A stretch of DNA of 64,000 nucleotides from Bombus terrestris (GCF_910591885.1 NC_063285.1:7783395-7847394), one strand, 5' to 3'; positions 30,609-43,963 are shown, counted from the first letter of the stretch. The notes: a model not told the origin generated them from the letters alone. Translations and numbers: made by a program.

Positions 30609-32164
30609 ACCTAACCCCAACCCGAATTTTGCCTCATAGCCTCACGACTAGTTATTCATATTGAAATAGGTAGCTCGATGATGGCCCAGCAATCACCACC
30701 AGGCTCGCCTGTGCAAACCCATCACTACCCCGCGCTACTCCCCCCGTGGCAGAAGTTCAGCAGATCCCACGGTGCCAACGACGCCAATAAGGCGAAAAAA
30801 CGCAAAACCGAACCATCAGACACAAACTCGAACGAACAGCCATCAACGCAAATTAACACCCACAACAGGTTCGCAATTTTGGAATCCACAAACGACGCCA
30901 TGGAAATCGCAGGCCCGCCACCTAAGCACTACGCACAGAGAAGCCCCCCTCCCCCACCAATATTTATTAATGATGTCATCGACATCCAGACAATGACCAA
31001 GTCCTTAGAGAGAGATATCTCCAAGGAGGACTACAACCTGAAGATAACCAACAACCAAGTAAAAATCCTGCCGACGAATCCAGAAGCCTACAGGAAGCTC
31101 ACCAAGACACTTAGGGCCCTGAACGCCAATTTCCACACCTACCAACTCAAAGAAGAAAGACCTTTTCGGGTGGTGCTACATCGAAACATCCACCACTCCG
31201 CAGATATCGACGAACTAAAAACCGAACTATCTAAACTCGGCCACGAAGTCATCAATGTCAGCAACATAAGGCATAGAGTCACGAAAGACCCGTTATCCCT
31301 ATTCTTTATCGACTTAAAACAGAAACCCAACAACAAGGAAATCTACAACACCAGTCGCCTAATGAACGCCATCGTAAAATTCAAACCACCGCAAATCAAA
31401 AAGGAGATAGTGCAATGCAAAAGGTGCCAAAGATACGGGCACACGCAGAAATACTGCAACCATACCTTCCGCTGCGTCAAATGTGCAGGGACACACCCCA
31501 CCAACCAATGCAGGAAATCACCGGAAACCCCAGCGAAGTGCATCCACTGTCAAGGTGACCATCCTGCCAACTACAAAGGCTGCTCAGCCTACAAAACTCT
31601 GTACTCAAACAAGTACCCCAAACTTAGAACAAAAGAGGTAAATTACCAAACACCCAGCTCGCCGAAATTCACCTTTACCCCAATCCCCCCAACCAATCAA
31701 ACACCCAGCCCTACCAAACTCACCACTCCCTCAACCTCCTATGCCCAAGCGGTACAAGGCACTCGAAATACACCAAATAGCCACAGTGATCCTCCCCAAA
31801 ATAGTGCCCCCACCTCACCTAATACAGACAACGTCTCTAGGCTTGAAAAGCTAATAGAGAAACAATCAGAGCAAATAAACAATTTGCTATCGCTATTAAC
31901 ACTCATCATGGATAAATTAATACGCCCCGACACAAAATAAAACCAAGACGCATAGCTCTGTGGAATGCCAACGGTCTAGCGCAACGCAAACTTGAACTAG
32001 AACTCTTCCTAAAACACCAGCTAATCGACATAATGTTCATATCTGAAACCCACTTCACCGACAAAAACTACCTGAACATAAACGGATACAAGTTCTACCA
32101 TACCCAACACCCCAGCGGAAAGGCCCACGGCGGCACCGGAATCATAATCAAATCAAACATTAAG
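30609..32164 (+). mobile_element. Family A element (A4), 3'-truncated (duplicate of A2)
   Basis: Same structure and same break into 5S sequence as A2. It holds ORF1 and the first ~75 codons of ORF2 (31941-32164, IALWNANGL ... FISETHFTDKNY ... SNIKH). Confidence 0.9.
30678..31940 (+). CDS. Family A ORF1, gag-like zinc-knuckle protein (intact, 420 aa)
   Basis: Duplicate of the ORF at 1827-3089 with a few substitutions: S6P, a Glu-to-Lys change in KFKPPQ, and Asp-to-Asn in the second knuckle (CAGTHPTNQC). All zinc-ligand Cys and His residues are kept. Confidence 0.92.
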   Translation: MMAQQSPPGSPVQTHHYPALLPPWQKFSRSHGANDANKAKKRKTEPSDTNSNEQPSTQINTHNRFAILESTNDAMEIAGPPPKHYAQRSPPPPPIFINDVIDIQTMTKSLERDISKEDYNLKITNNQVKILPTNPEAYRKLTKTLRALNANFHTYQLKEERPFRVVLHRNIHHSADIDELKTELSKLGHEVINVSNIRHRVTKDPLSLFFIDLKQKPNNKEIYNTSRLMNAIVKFKPPQIKKEIVQCKRCQRYGHTQKYCNHTFRCVKCAGTHPTNQCRKSPETPAKCIHCQGDHPANYKGCSAYKTLYSNKYPKLRTKEVNYQTPSSPKFTFTPIPPTNQTPSPTKLTTPSTSYAQAVQGTRNTPNSHSDPPQNSAPTSPNTDNVSRLEKLIEKQSEQINNLLSLLTLIMDKLIRPDTK

Positions 32165-32241
32165 CACGCGGAGTTCCCAAGCGGTCACCCATTTAAATAC
32201 TTTCTCCATCTTAACTTTCGTGATAGGACGAGAACCAGTGC
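32165..32241 (-). rRNA. 5S rRNA 3' half (duplicate of 3314-3390)
   Basis: The same piece as in copy 1, with one difference near the 5S 3' end ('cgcggagtt' here, 'cgcgcagtt' in copy 1). Confidence 0.85.
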
Positions 32242-34883
32242 TTTTCTTTATAACGTTTATTGGCCAATAGTTACATTACATGTGTGTGTTTTTCATAATA
32301 AACAATGAATTTCGGTTGTGGGATGGATCAATTAAAAGTACCGATACATGACGGTACGACATGCAATACTTTATGTGTCGGGATTACATTTTTGTAGGTT
32401 TACAATTTGTAACTTAAATTTATGTCGTTGTAGAGCGGTGCTTATATATGATGTTGTTTTTTTGTTCCTATCTCTGTCCTGAAAACCTGGTCGCAAAAAC
32501 CGGACAATTCAGTAGTCTACATTTGGTTTCGGCGGAGCTGCGGGATTTTGCGAGGGCCGCGGGAGGGTGGACAGGGAGGGGAACGGAGGGGTGTCCTGTA
32601 GAATTATTTACAATATCTACAATATTTACAATATTTACATGATTACAATATCTGCACTATTTTACACGGAGGGAGATTTGAGTGTTGTTATTTTGTGGTT
32701 CTTTTTCTTGTTATTTTTATTATGGTTTTGGCATCCACCAATATTTTTTTTATGCATTTTCTGTGATTGTCTTCTGCGTCTTTTTGGGGAAGGGCCATGT
32801 TGTATCTCCACCTAGTGTCTACAGTTTGCACATTTGAGTTTGCCTCGTTGAGTATTGTTTTAATCCCTATTTTTCTTTTTATATGCTAGATTATTTGATA
32901 TTTTTTTGGTCTTGGAGGTAGTTTCTTTCGTCTAGGTATAAAAATGCTTCGGGGGGATGTAACCTGTCGTCAGTGTATTTTTGTAATATGAATCGTTTGG
33001 AAATAAGCAACCGAAGATTACACTATTTTCCTTTATCTTTGCAGTTTGCGCGAAGTGGTTTCTTGTTAGTTTTATGAGGATTGCCGTTCCTCCTCCTTGG
33101 GTGGCGTTTGGTCTGTCGTGTCTTATTATAGAGTAGTTTTTGTATTGCACTTTATGTCTATAGTTCAGTTTGGTTTCTGAGATAAGTACTATGTCGGGGG
33201 TTTCTTTCTTAATTAGGGTTAGCATGCTGTATCTCTTTTGGTTTGAGATTAGTGAGTTGGCGTTTATTGAGATGATTTTCAGATGTTTAACTTTTGTCTG
33301 ATTTGTTTTTTGCTGTAATTGGTGGACGGGTGGGTTTTGGCTAATCTTCGTCTATATTTTCGATGATGTTGAAGATGGAGTCGATTCTTTCTTCATGCGT
33401 ATTTAATGCTTTTTTTATTTCGTTTAGTTGTGTTTGTTGGTCGCTTAGAGCTTTTAGAATGCTTTTTTTGAAGTCTTCAATAACATTTATTATGCTTATT
33501 TGAGGTGAGTCTATTGTTGGGTTAGGGTTTTGTTTAACTTGCGCCGCTATGTTTGTTACTTGCGGGCTTGTCTCGTTTATACTTGTTCTTTGTTTTACTA
33601 TGTCCGCGAACTTTAGCTCGGGGACGTACTTACGGCTTATTTTGGCGATTCTTTCGATTTTTGTTGTTTTTGCTTTGGTGATTTTTTCATTAATCTTTTT
33701 CCGTAATTCGACGAGTTTTGGGCATCCTTTGTATGATGCAGGATGTCCGTAGTTTTTGCAGTTTACGTAGTAGATTTTTTCTTTGCTTACTGCTGCTTCT
33801 TTTTTTATTTTGCACTCGCCTGGCCCGTGCGGTTCAGTGCATTTTACACAGCTATAGTTTAGGTTACAGTTTTGTGCTGTGTGACCTATTCGCTGGCATT
33901 TGTAGCACTGCGTGATATCGTTTTTTTTTATTTTTTCCCATGCTATTTTCAGATAGTTAAGTCTGTTTATTTTTAGTAGGTTCCCAATGTTGCTATCGGG
34001 GGAGACTTGGATTATATAGATTGGGAGCAATGTGTTGTTCTCCCTTGATTTTCTTGTTGTGAATCGAGTCACTTTGGTGAAGTTAACTTCTTCTATTTTC
34101 AGGGCTTTTAGGTCTTCTAGTATTTCCGCTTCTGTGTAGCTGTTTCCTAGCCCTTTTAGTAGGTACGTGTGGGGTTTTTGAGATTTTGGGGTATATGTGA
34201 AGTAGGCCGTGTTGGCTGCGGTCAGTATTTTTTTTGCATTCGCGTAGTCATTTATGTTTTGAAGATAAAGCACGTGCTTACCTGAGTGGATTTTTTTGAT
34301 ATGGAAATTCTTGATTTTGAGAGAAGTTTCCATGAGTGCTATTGTGTCTTTTGGGTCTTGTAATGTTATGTTGATGGGGGGTGGCCTGGCCCCTTTTGCC
34401 GATGTGGGGGGGTCTGCCTGTTCTTCAGCGGGGTGGCTGGGTGGCAAGCCCTTATGAGTTTGGTTTTTCAGCAATGTTGAAGGATGTGGTGTTGTTTTTT
34501 TCGGCGGAGCGGGGGGGGGGGTGCTTGTCCGGGCGGTATTGCTTTTGCTCGTGGTTATTGGTGACGTGTCCAAGGGAATGGGCTGTCTGGTTGCTTTTTT
34601 CCTTAGTAAGTTTTTTTTTTTTTTTAATGTTTTCGATAATAGTTTCCTGCGGTTGCGATGCGCAGGGGTCTTGAGCTTGGATGGCTTCGAATCTGTTTTT
34701 TATTGGGATTGCCATTGGTTGAGGGCTCCTTTTTTGCTTCATGATTTCGTTTTTTTCGTAGTGCTCTTCTTGAGAATCGCATTCTTCTTCGTTTGAACTT
34801 TATTGTCTGATATTTTTTGTGTTCCTGCTTACCAGGTTTGGAGGCGGGTTGAGTTTCCGCGTCTTTTGTGTAGCAGGTCTTAT
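32242..34883 (-). mobile_element. Family D element (D1', duplicate of D1)
   Basis: Second-copy counterpart of 3391-6036: same 5' truncation point, same internal ORF2 deletion (after GTAILIK) and same 3' region. ORF2 remnants lie at about 32720-33290. Confidence 0.85.
33341..34742 (-). pseudogene. Family D ORF1 (gag-like), 410-codon open part, N-terminus out of frame
   Basis: From 34573 to the TAG at 33341-33343 the frame is open (410 codons). It includes the Trp of KIAWEK, which is a stop in D1, all three zinc knuckles (one ligand changed: CVNCKN reads YVNCKN, so the third knuckle lacks its first Cys), and the C-terminal coiled-coil-like end. The natural start MKQKRSPQPM at 34742 lies in another frame because the A- and C-runs near 34510-34620 have changed length. 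Confidence 0.8.
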
Positions 34884-35857
34884 GCAGGTATTACGTGTTG
34901 GGCTCGCTCGAGTCTAACAACGGTATCGGCAATCTCGTTCGAATTCCCGCAGGGAGGGCTCGCTTTTGGGAGCCTATGGGGGCTGGCAAACCCACGTTCC
35001 CGCAGCCAGGGGGACCGTCGGGACAAGCGTCCTGCTTACGTGAGTCCCTATGTACTCCGCAGGGAAGGTCGCCGTGAGTGTAAGGCGTTTAATTACAGTT
35101 ACATTCTCTCTACGTGGCCTTGGGTAGTAGCCCACCCACAATCCTGATGCCAAGGGTGGGACCGTCGGGATATGTTCCCGGGTACGAAAGTACCTTGAGG
35201 CCCCCGCTTACGTGAGTCCCATCTGGAACTGCCGAGCACGGTTAGCAGGTCGCCGGCCGGCAGTGACGTGGCCGTACATCCATACGATATTCCCACCAAC
35301 GACTAAGGTTGGTACCACGGGCGATCGAGTTACAGCCCGGAGGGAGTAGCGACCCCTCTGCCCAGCCAATTAATGGGAATGGACCCGTGGTGGCAGTGGT
35401 TGATGACCAAGATGCTGGCAAGAGGACCGAGTTAAGGTGATTGGCTCCACCGAATGGCCTTCGGCGGATGAGCAGCGTCCCACCTGCTCCGGAACCGTCC
35501 TGGTGAAACGGGAGGGCTTAGAATGTGCCCCGTTCGACCTGAGATGAGCGACAGCCCCTGCAGGCTTAGCTAATCCAAGGAGCAAGGTACTGGGTGCCTT
35601 GTGCGATGGTTGGGCGTTTTCTCCAACCCCTATGGTCGTAGGGGGCCCGGATTCGAGTAGTTCAATCATGAACACGTAGGAGGCAATCAGCTCCCGTGCC
35701 TTCGAATCGCTAATCGTGGAGTAACGAACAGTTTCAATCTCTCAGCGCTGTTCCAGCGCTCCTGCAGGTGAAATATTTCCATCAGGCGTAACGATCAGTG
35801 GACAATCCTGTGCGAAGTCTTCAGTTTTGAACGATATTTCCCAGCATACGTGAAGGT
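34884..35857. other. GC-rich unassigned block (duplicate of 6037-7010)
   Basis: Same sequence as in copy 1 with a few substitutions; again ends at a 'ggtaagtat' splice-donor-like site near 35856-35863. Confidence 0.4.
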
Positions 35858-37667
35858 AAGTATCATTTTAGTGATCGAATAATTAGTAAACCGTCTCATG
35901 CGGGTCTTTCAAATGAGAGCGACATCAAGACGCGTTCGCAGACGAGTGTATCGTTAATCATTCGTATCGTCGTACGATAATTCAGTCGCATTCGTTCAGT
36001 CGTACATCGCGTCGCGGCATTCGCTTCAGTTGCTTCGTATTGCTTAATCGTCCGCAGTAAGCATTAGTAAATTTCGTTTTAATCGTCGAAGACAATTCCA
36101 AACTTTCTCATCGATTGTTCTTCGATATTTTGTTTTCGAGTTTTAACTTCGTCAATTGTTCTTCATTGCGCATTGAGTCATTACTCTCCCTCGTAAATCT
36201 GTTATTCAAGATTAATTCGACGGGGAACAAGTTACAGAGCGCGGTATCGTCGATATCAGACACACGCGTACAGGTTAGACGTATCGTTATTTCTTTAACC
36301 GTTTGAGTACCAAGCAGCGTGATCGCGCTGTTTAGATTTTCTATCGAAAAGTCCCAGTACATTTGAACGCTACCGTCGACTGACGATATTTTGTATTACA
36401 TTGTTATCTTAATAGTTTTTATTGAACAAAATTTTATAATAATTATAAACTAATAGTACGAATATATAAAAATATAGATGTATTTCATAAGAATAACGAA
36501 TATGACGAGCGCTTTTGTGCTGCTTGTTTCTTTTCACAATCGATTAAGAAGCTATCGTGCCGTTCGGGACTTTTCGACCCTGGTTTTTCAAAAATCCCGG
36601 GGCTCAAACGGTTGAATTATGTCAATATTATCATAAATAATTATTTTTCTATTTACTCTATATGATTTTCGAAACATTAAAAGATTATTATTACTCGACT
36701 ATTTCAATATTGATTATGATACATTTTTAATTACGGTTAAACTTGTCGCTACTGGTGTGAGAGACTGTAAAATTGATTCGAAACAGTATTTTACAGAGAT
36801 TGATGAAACCGACGAGTTAGATATTTATACAATTAAAAGTTATTTCTATTTCTGAATTTTCTTTGCGAATATGTTAACTGTGCTTGAGCAGCGCTGGGTC
36901 AAATTTATCGGAAAAATATTTGAAATAGTATTTTAAGTTGTTGTTGGTCTACAGTACGAATAAAATATTTTATGTAGCAAAGAAATATGTAGTAAAGAAG
37001 AAACTATCTTTATTTTCACAATGTGGTATATGAAATAAAGTATCTTATCTTTGTATTGTAGATAGAATTTAAAATGTTTCTTAACAATGAATATTGATTA
37101 AGCAGAAGGTTAATATAAAGATGCCAGAATCCAAAATATTTACAAATTAAATTCATGTTCTTTTTAATGCTGCTGCATTCTCCGGGTCTCTTTGTTCTTA
37201 CTGCTCTCCTTTTTTTCTCTCAGAACTTCTGTATTCTTTAAACATATAGAGCAAAATGTTATTCGACTATTGAAACCGATACGTTTGAGAAAAAGACGTG
37301 CGATTATAGAAAATTTAGGGAACGCACCGATACAAAATTATATTATAAGACGGTAATATGACCTGCGTAGGAAAGCTGCGAAAGAAATAGCAGAGAGTGT
37401 CATAAATACATCGGAACATTTCAAAGAGAAAATAAGAGTTCGTAAAAATTTCGCTAATGCCAAAATTTTGTTTGCGATAGTAGTATGTTCCGGTTCTTTG
37501 CGATGAAAGTTATTATGAAGGATATAGTAACATATTACTACATTTTCCCGGCCCTTTAGTTAGAAGATAAAATAAACAAAGAGGCATCTTTATATGCAAA
37601 GGTAGTAACAAGTATTATTCAAAGTTTTCAGCACTTGTATTACTCTTTTGTGGGCAAACACGCAATC
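35858..37667. other. AT-rich stretch without recognisable genes (duplicate of 7011-8820)
   Basis: I see no gene or RNA here; it matches 7011-8820 almost base for base. Confidence 0.5.
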
Positions 37668-38459
37668 CATTTTTTTTTTTTATTTAATTTGTACTTTCCA
37701 ATTTGTCCAGCCGGACATTTGTTAAATTTTTCTAAATTTATTTGTGGATGGCTATCCCTAGCGGGATACCATCTTCGAGTTTGACTATTTTATTTCTGTA
37801 GTGAGGTCCGTGGGGTGTTTTCTTTTTATTCTTCTTTCTATGAAAGTTTTGCTCAGCAGCTATCCATATTTATCCGTATTTTGCTTCAGCAGCTAGTTGG
37901 TTTGGATATGTTGCCATTTTTTCCTTGTATTTATTTGAGTATCTGCCTATTTCTTCTTTGATCGTTGGTATTTTTAGATCTTTGCATGTATCCTGATTTC
38001 TAATATATCATGGGGCGTTCACTACTGTTCTGAGTATCTCTGAGAAGGAACTTTGGTTTATTTACCTTACTCATTGCTGCTGTCCCCCATAGTGGTATTC
38101 TGTACGTGCAAATTGGTTTTATTATCGTTTTCTAAATTTTTAGTTTATTTTCCATGCTGACTTAGAGTTTCGACTAGTTAGCCAGTACATCTGTCTTTTT
38201 TTATCCGTATTTTGTCTATAATTGATTTAGTATGTTGCTTTCATGTAAGTTTTGAGGCCTTAGTATTTAACTTGCTTTGTTTGTGTTATGTCCATGCCAA
38301 TTAATTGGATATTAGGTGTTTTTCGTTTTCGTATTGTAAATGTAATGTGGTTAAATCGATTAGGGTTTGCTTTTATCTTGCAGTCATTTTTCTATTTTTC
38401 TGACACGCTCTGGTAGTAATATAATTGCTGTTTCTGGATTAGAGTGCTTGTGTTACGGT
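37668..38459 (-). pseudogene. Family C decayed RT C-terminus and 3' UTR (duplicate of 8821-9612)
   Basis: Same decayed remnant with the same stops, starting with a poly(T) run. Confidence 0.75.
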
Positions 38460-39057
38460 GTTGTCAGGACCGGCTAAGTTCAAAACCGGAGATAAAGATG
38501 TGGCGGCACTCTGCAACAATATATTTCGGTGAAGTTCCTAATGAACCCTCAATATCCCAACAGTCCTTCAGCCGAATGTTCAAGAAGGCGTATGTGGCAA
38601 CTCAATGATATTGTGGGTATAGAGTGGTGACAAATGAAAAATAACCGAATCTGATCAGAGGTCGATTTGTAAGAGTCAGTCTTGAAAAGTCACTCCTAGA
38701 GCTCGGAAGTAAATTGTAAACCTAATGTTAGAAAAAAATAAAGTTTCTTTTTTTTTATTTTCTTTTATTTTTTTTTTCTTATTTTACGCGACGAAGGCAC
38801 GGGGAGTAGTGAAATTAAGAAATCACTGAACGTTTCCTTGCGTCGTTGGAATGATTTCGCTTAGGTTTAAACGTTTCACGAACAAATAGTAGACTTTAAA
38901 TATGGTGGTAGAGTTTATTATGTGAATTCAACAGAGTGACGGTTAAGAATGTTTGGAAAGAGTGTGATATAACGACTCTTGACTCTTCGGTGGCTAACTA
39001 ATCAATGGCTGCGGTTCCGAAATATATTGATGGCCGTCAGCCCTGAGGTGATTTTGG
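38460..39057. other. Unassigned stretch, possible LTR fragment (duplicate of 9613-10210)
   Basis: It matches copy 1; nothing further is recognisable. Confidence 0.3.
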
Positions 39058-39393
39058 TGTAGAACGTGTAGGGTACCAAAGAAATACTCGTTGGTGTTTA
39101 ACAATATATTTATTAGCAATTCTCGCTTTCGACTCTTTACTCCCGATTCCAACTGACGATTCTCTCCTCTCGGTTACAACTCAACTGTTTTGTTGATTCA
39201 ATTTGTTTCTTTTTGTCATCCGTCAATATCCCTAGTACGCACGCGTTCGTTACATGTCCACCACCGTTGCCACCTACTCCCTCTTTCAAATATCCGATGG
39301 AAGGACCGCATTGATATCGATGGCTCATTAGGCCTGTCGGCAATTGCGCTTCGGTGATACCGTTGGAAAGTTTTGTTGTCGAGTGCCACTACA
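39058..39393 (-). mobile_element. Solo LTR-like repeat, family E (duplicate of E1)
   Basis: Same ends and internal 'aataaatat' as 10211-10546. Confidence 0.6.
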
Positions 39394-39554
39394 GCCCTAT
39401 TCAAGTTTTCCAACCCTTTCTGCTTGCTGGCATTTGCGCTTTATTGCCGACATTGTGTGTATGTCGCGTTACTATAATAGAGACCAAAGAAGCCGTTGTA
39501 CAATGTCACCTGACTAGTCCAGCCGTGTCGTCCGTGAATGTTAATGAGGTGGTG

Positions 39555-39949
39555 TGTCGTGATAGGAGCGGAAGGAATACTCAGATGTTCAACAAAAAGT
39601 TTATTAACTATTAACAATCACCAGTCAACAATTTACGATCCACAATTACGATTAATTATCAAGAGTTTATAATCGCGTATCTCGGCTCGTGTTTGCTTTT
39701 CTATGACGCTGAACCTTTCGCACTTCGCGGCTCGAGGAAGAATGAATCCTTTGTTCGAAACCAAACGGATTCTTTCCTTAGTTGCCCTTCGATATCCCTA
39801 CTACACACGCGGTTATTAGATGTTATTAGATTCGGCGAAAGAACCGTAGGGATATCGATGGTACATTAGGCACGTCGACCTTACGCTTTGAAGGTATAGC
39901 GCTTTGTGTCGCGAGGTTGTGGAAAGTTCCGTGGTCGAGTACCGCCACA
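39555..39949 (-). mobile_element. Solo LTR-like repeat, family E (duplicate of E2)
   Basis: Same as 10708-11102. Confidence 0.6.
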
Positions 39950-40348
39950 TTAGTATTTTGCTGTTGGTAATTGTACGTAATCCAGTGAAACTAAATAGTT
40001 TTGAAATTGAAGTAGGCGAGAAAATTAGAGTATTATGATGGTGCAGGACGAAAGGGCCTGATTTCCTATACAAAAATATGTCGACGATGAAGTAACAAAT
40101 TTTGACGCAAGACTTGATTTTCTAGAAAATCAATTGTGAAGTTCCGTCCACTCGACTCGCTACTTGTTAAGTATAGGAGTACCTACGTGACGGAACTTCA
40201 CAATCCATTGTCTGGGAAACGAAGCCAGAAAAGATTTCATATATCTGAATGCACGTCTAAAACTACCATTTTCTCTCATACATACACGTATGTTTTCTTC
40301 AATATTTTCTTTATTCGATAACATGAAATTACAAAACTAACTACTTCA

Positions 40349-40387
40349 GCCAACGCTCATACCGCGTTGAAAATACTCGTTCTCGTC
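40349..40387 (+). rRNA. 5S rRNA gene, 5' half (duplicate of 11502-11540)
   Basis: Identical to copy 1, including the 15-nt target AATACTCGTTCTCGT at 40372-40386. Confidence 0.9.
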
Positions 40388-40847
40388 GCAGTTGACCGTA
40401 ATCCTCCGAGCAGGTCGGACCTCTCGGCCCTAAGGGATAAACAGGCGTAGGCCCAAACACTGAGCGCGGCAAGCTATACAGTGCACAGTAGACAGTGAGA
40501 GAGCAAAAAAAAAAAAAGAAAGAAAAACAAAAAGAGTGCTAAACAGTGAAAAAATAGTGATAACATCAACCACTCTACAAACAATATAAAAATAGAAGAA
40601 GAAAGGAATGAAATCGAAACCAAGGAGGCGGAATCCGCCATAAGCTCGTCAAAAAAAAGGAATCAAAAGAAAAATAGAAAAACAACAAATAATTAAAGAT
40701 AGCAGCATAAGAACTGCTACACAAAAGACGCGGAAACTCAATCCGCCCCCAAACCTGGTAATCAGGAACAAAATAAACACAAAACAAGAAAATTTAAAAG
40801 GAGAAGAAAGCGACTCACAAGAAGAGCGCGACGATAAAAACGAAAAT

Positions 40848-42248
40848 ATGAAGCAAAGAAGAAGCCCACAACCTCAACCAATGACTATCACACTAAAAAA
40901 CAGATTCGATGCCCTCCAAGCCCAAGACCCCTGCACACCGCAACCGCATGAAAACATTATCGATAACATTAAAAAAAAAAAAACAACGTATTAAGGGAAA
41001 AGGCAACCAGACAGCCCACTCCCCCGGTCACGTCGCCAATAACCACAAGCAAAAGCTATACCGCCCGTACAAGCACCCCCCCCCCGGCGCTCCACCAAAA
41101 AAAACAACAACACCACATCCTTCAACATTACTGAAAAACCAAACTCATAAGGGCCTGCCACCCAGCCACCCCGCTGAAGAACAGGCAGACCCCCCCACAT
41201 CGGCAAAAGGGGCCAGGCCACCCCCCATCAACATTACAAGACCCAAAAGGCACAATAGCACTCGTGGAAACTTCTCTCAAAATCAAGAATTTCCATATCA
41301 AAAGAATCCACTCAGGTAAGCACGTGCTTTATCTTCAAAACATAAATGACTACGCGAATGCAAAAAAAATACTGACCGCAGCCAACACGGCCTACTTCAC
41401 ATATACCCCAAAATCTCAAAAACCCCACACGTACCAACTAAAAGGGCTAGGAAACAGCTACACAGAAGCGGAAATACTAGAAGACCTAAAAGCCCTGAAA
41501 ATAGAAGAAGTTAACTTCACCAAAGTGACTCGATTCACAACAAGAAAATCAAGGGAGATAACACATTGCTCGCAATCTACATAATCCAAGTCTCCCCCGA
41601 TAGCAACATTGGGAACCTACTAAAAATAAACAGACTTAACTATCTGAAAATAGCCTGGGAAAAAATAAAAAAAAACAACGATATCACGCAGTGCTACAAA
41701 TGCCAGCGAATAGGCCACACAGCACAAAACTGTAACCTAAACTATCGCTGTGTAAAATGCACTGACCAGGCGAGTGCAAAATAAAAAAAGAAGCAGCAGT
41801 AAGCAAAGAAAAAATCTACTGCGTAAACTGCAAAAACTACGGACATCCTGCATCATACGAAGGATGTCCAAAACTCGTCGAATTACGGAAAAAGATCAAT
41901 GAAAAAATCACCAAAGCAAAAACAACAAAAATCGAAAGAATCGCCAAAATAAGCCATAAGTACGTCCCCGAGCTAAAGTTCGCGGACATAGTAAAACAAA
42001 GAACAAGTATAAACGAGACAAGCCCGCAAGTAACAAACATAGCGGCACAAGTCAAACAAAACCCTAACCCAACAATAGACTCACCCCAAATAAGCATAAT
42101 AAATGTCATTGAAGACTTCAAAAAAAGCATTCTAAAAGCTCTAAGCGACCAACAAACACAACTAAACGAAATCAGAAAAGCATTAAATACGCATGAAGAA
42201 AGAATCGACTCCATCTTCAACATCATCGAAAATATAGACGAAGATTAG
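40848..42248 (+). pseudogene. Family D ORF1, several frameshifts
   Basis: It begins MKQRRSPQPQPMTI at 40848 and ends at the TAG at 42246-42248. Besides the homopolymer slips of D2 it has a 3-to-2-nt loss near 41556 ('gggagataac' for 'gggagaacaac'), extra bases near 41676, and a deletion of ~11 nt in the second zinc knuckle near 41765. It is therefore more damaged than the copy at 12001-13412. Confidence 0.85.
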
Positions 42249-42316
42249 AAAAAACCCACCCGTCCACCAATTACAGCAAAAAACAAATCAGAGAAAAGTT
42301 AAACATCTGAATATCA

Positions 42317-43770
42317 TCTCAATAAACGCCAACTCACTAATCTCAAACCAAAAGAGATACAGCATGCTAACCCTAATTAAGAAAGAAACCCCCGACATAG
42401 TACTTATCTCAGAAACCAAACTGAACTATAGACGCAAAGTGCACTACAAAAACTATTCTATAATAAGACACGACAGACCAAACGCTACCCAAGGAGGAGG
42501 AACGGCAATCCTCATAAAAAAACCCCTGAAGTTCAAAATAATCCAAAACGACAAAATAACAAACTTCAAAAGCCTAGAAACTACGATCATAAAAATAAAA
42601 ATAAACAATAAGGAAAACTTATCTATCACCGCAGCCTACGCAGTCTACGGAAACCAGAAACAATTTAACGACGAATTCGACAATCTCTTCGAACTATTAC
42701 AGCTCGACAAACAGAAAAACTACCATATAATAGCCGGTGACATTAATACCAAACATACAAGCTGGAAAAACGAACTAAACAACACGAGAGGAAACTTCAT
42801 TAGAAACTGGCTAGACAATTGAAGCATTCACTACAAAACAAACCTCTACAGCTCCGAGCTACCCTCTTACCCAAAAGGACGCTCCTACCTAGACATATGC
42901 TTAGCAGACGCCCGAATAAAATTCCTAAACTTACGACCAAATAACACTCTCAAAACCATAGACTACGACAGCGACCATAACGCCATAGTATTTCAGATAA
43001 GCAAGAACACATCTGATTGCCTAACACTCGAAACACAGACCGAAACACCCAGGTACAACTACAAAAAGACAGACTGGAAAAAGTTCCAAACCCTACTCGA
43101 ACAGAACTGCGACATAAAAATCTATAACAATGTCAACCTAACAGACAGACAAATCGACTCGTTCATAGACGAAATAGAAAAACATATACAAATCGCCCTA
43201 CAAGAATCCGTACCGACGCTAAATGAAAAAGATTCCTGCGAGCCCTATATAAACTATAAAATGAGAAAACTACAACGAAATAAAAGCTATATACTATCCA
43301 AATTAAACAACTTAACATACAGCTACTCTTACGACAAAAGAGAAGACATAGAATTCCTAAAGTACCTGCTACACGAAATAAAATCACAACTAAAACAAGA
43401 ATTCGCAAACTCTATAAATCAATACTGGACAAATAAAATAAAAAATATCTCCAAAAAAGACTCTGCTAGCATGTTCCCGCAGATAAATCAAATTTTCAGA
43501 CCAAAGGAACAAAACTCCATCCCGCCCCTCAAACTGCCTCCAGAAAAAGCCTTCCTCATCCAAGAAGCAGGTATAAAGATACACAACACCAACAAAGACA
43601 CAGAGGGCAACTTCATAATATCAAAAACAACGGAATAACCAGACATTATCGGCACCCACTTTTCCAAAACACACATACAAAACGAACACATGGGCCGAGG
43701 ACAATTGAACAGAATTAGCATCGCCAAAACAAACAAATTAATAAATAAAATAGAACAAGACATAGCGCTA
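42317..43770 (+). pseudogene. Family D ORF2: endonuclease plus pre-RT linker, reverse transcriptase deleted
   Basis: Same layout as 13480-14935: endonuclease motifs ISETKL, AGDINTKHTSWKN and DSDHNAIVFQ, with the same TGA stop after NWLDN (42820-42822). Downstream this copy is in frame from SIHYKTNLYSSE to IISKTTE (43638), lacking the frameshift seen near 14170. It ends, as D2 does, without any RT palm motif. Confidence 0.85.
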
Positions 43771-43865
43771 TAGGACATAAATCAAACTATCGCACATAAG
43801 CACAGCGCAACAGCGGCTTAAATTTAAGTTACAATAAAAAAATAAAAAAAAAAAAATAAAAAAAA

Positions 43866-43963
43866 AATACTCGTTCTCGTTACTCGATCACGAAAGTCAA
43901 GCAGCGCCGGGCACGGATAGTACTTGGATGGGTGACCGCCTGGGAACTGCGTGTGGTGTTGGC
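43866..43963 (+). rRNA. 5S rRNA gene, 3' half (duplicate of 15032-15129)
   Basis: Identical to copy 1, including the internal control region. Confidence 0.92.

Larger units (their letters stand above)
40388..43865 (+). mobile_element. Family D element in a 5S rRNA gene (D2', duplicate of D2)
   Basis: It is flanked by the same perfect 15-nt duplication (40372-40386 and 43866-43880). The poly(A)-type tail differs in length from D2, and the C- and A-runs in ORF1 also differ, as expected for homopolymer slippage after the segmental duplication. Confidence 0.9.
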
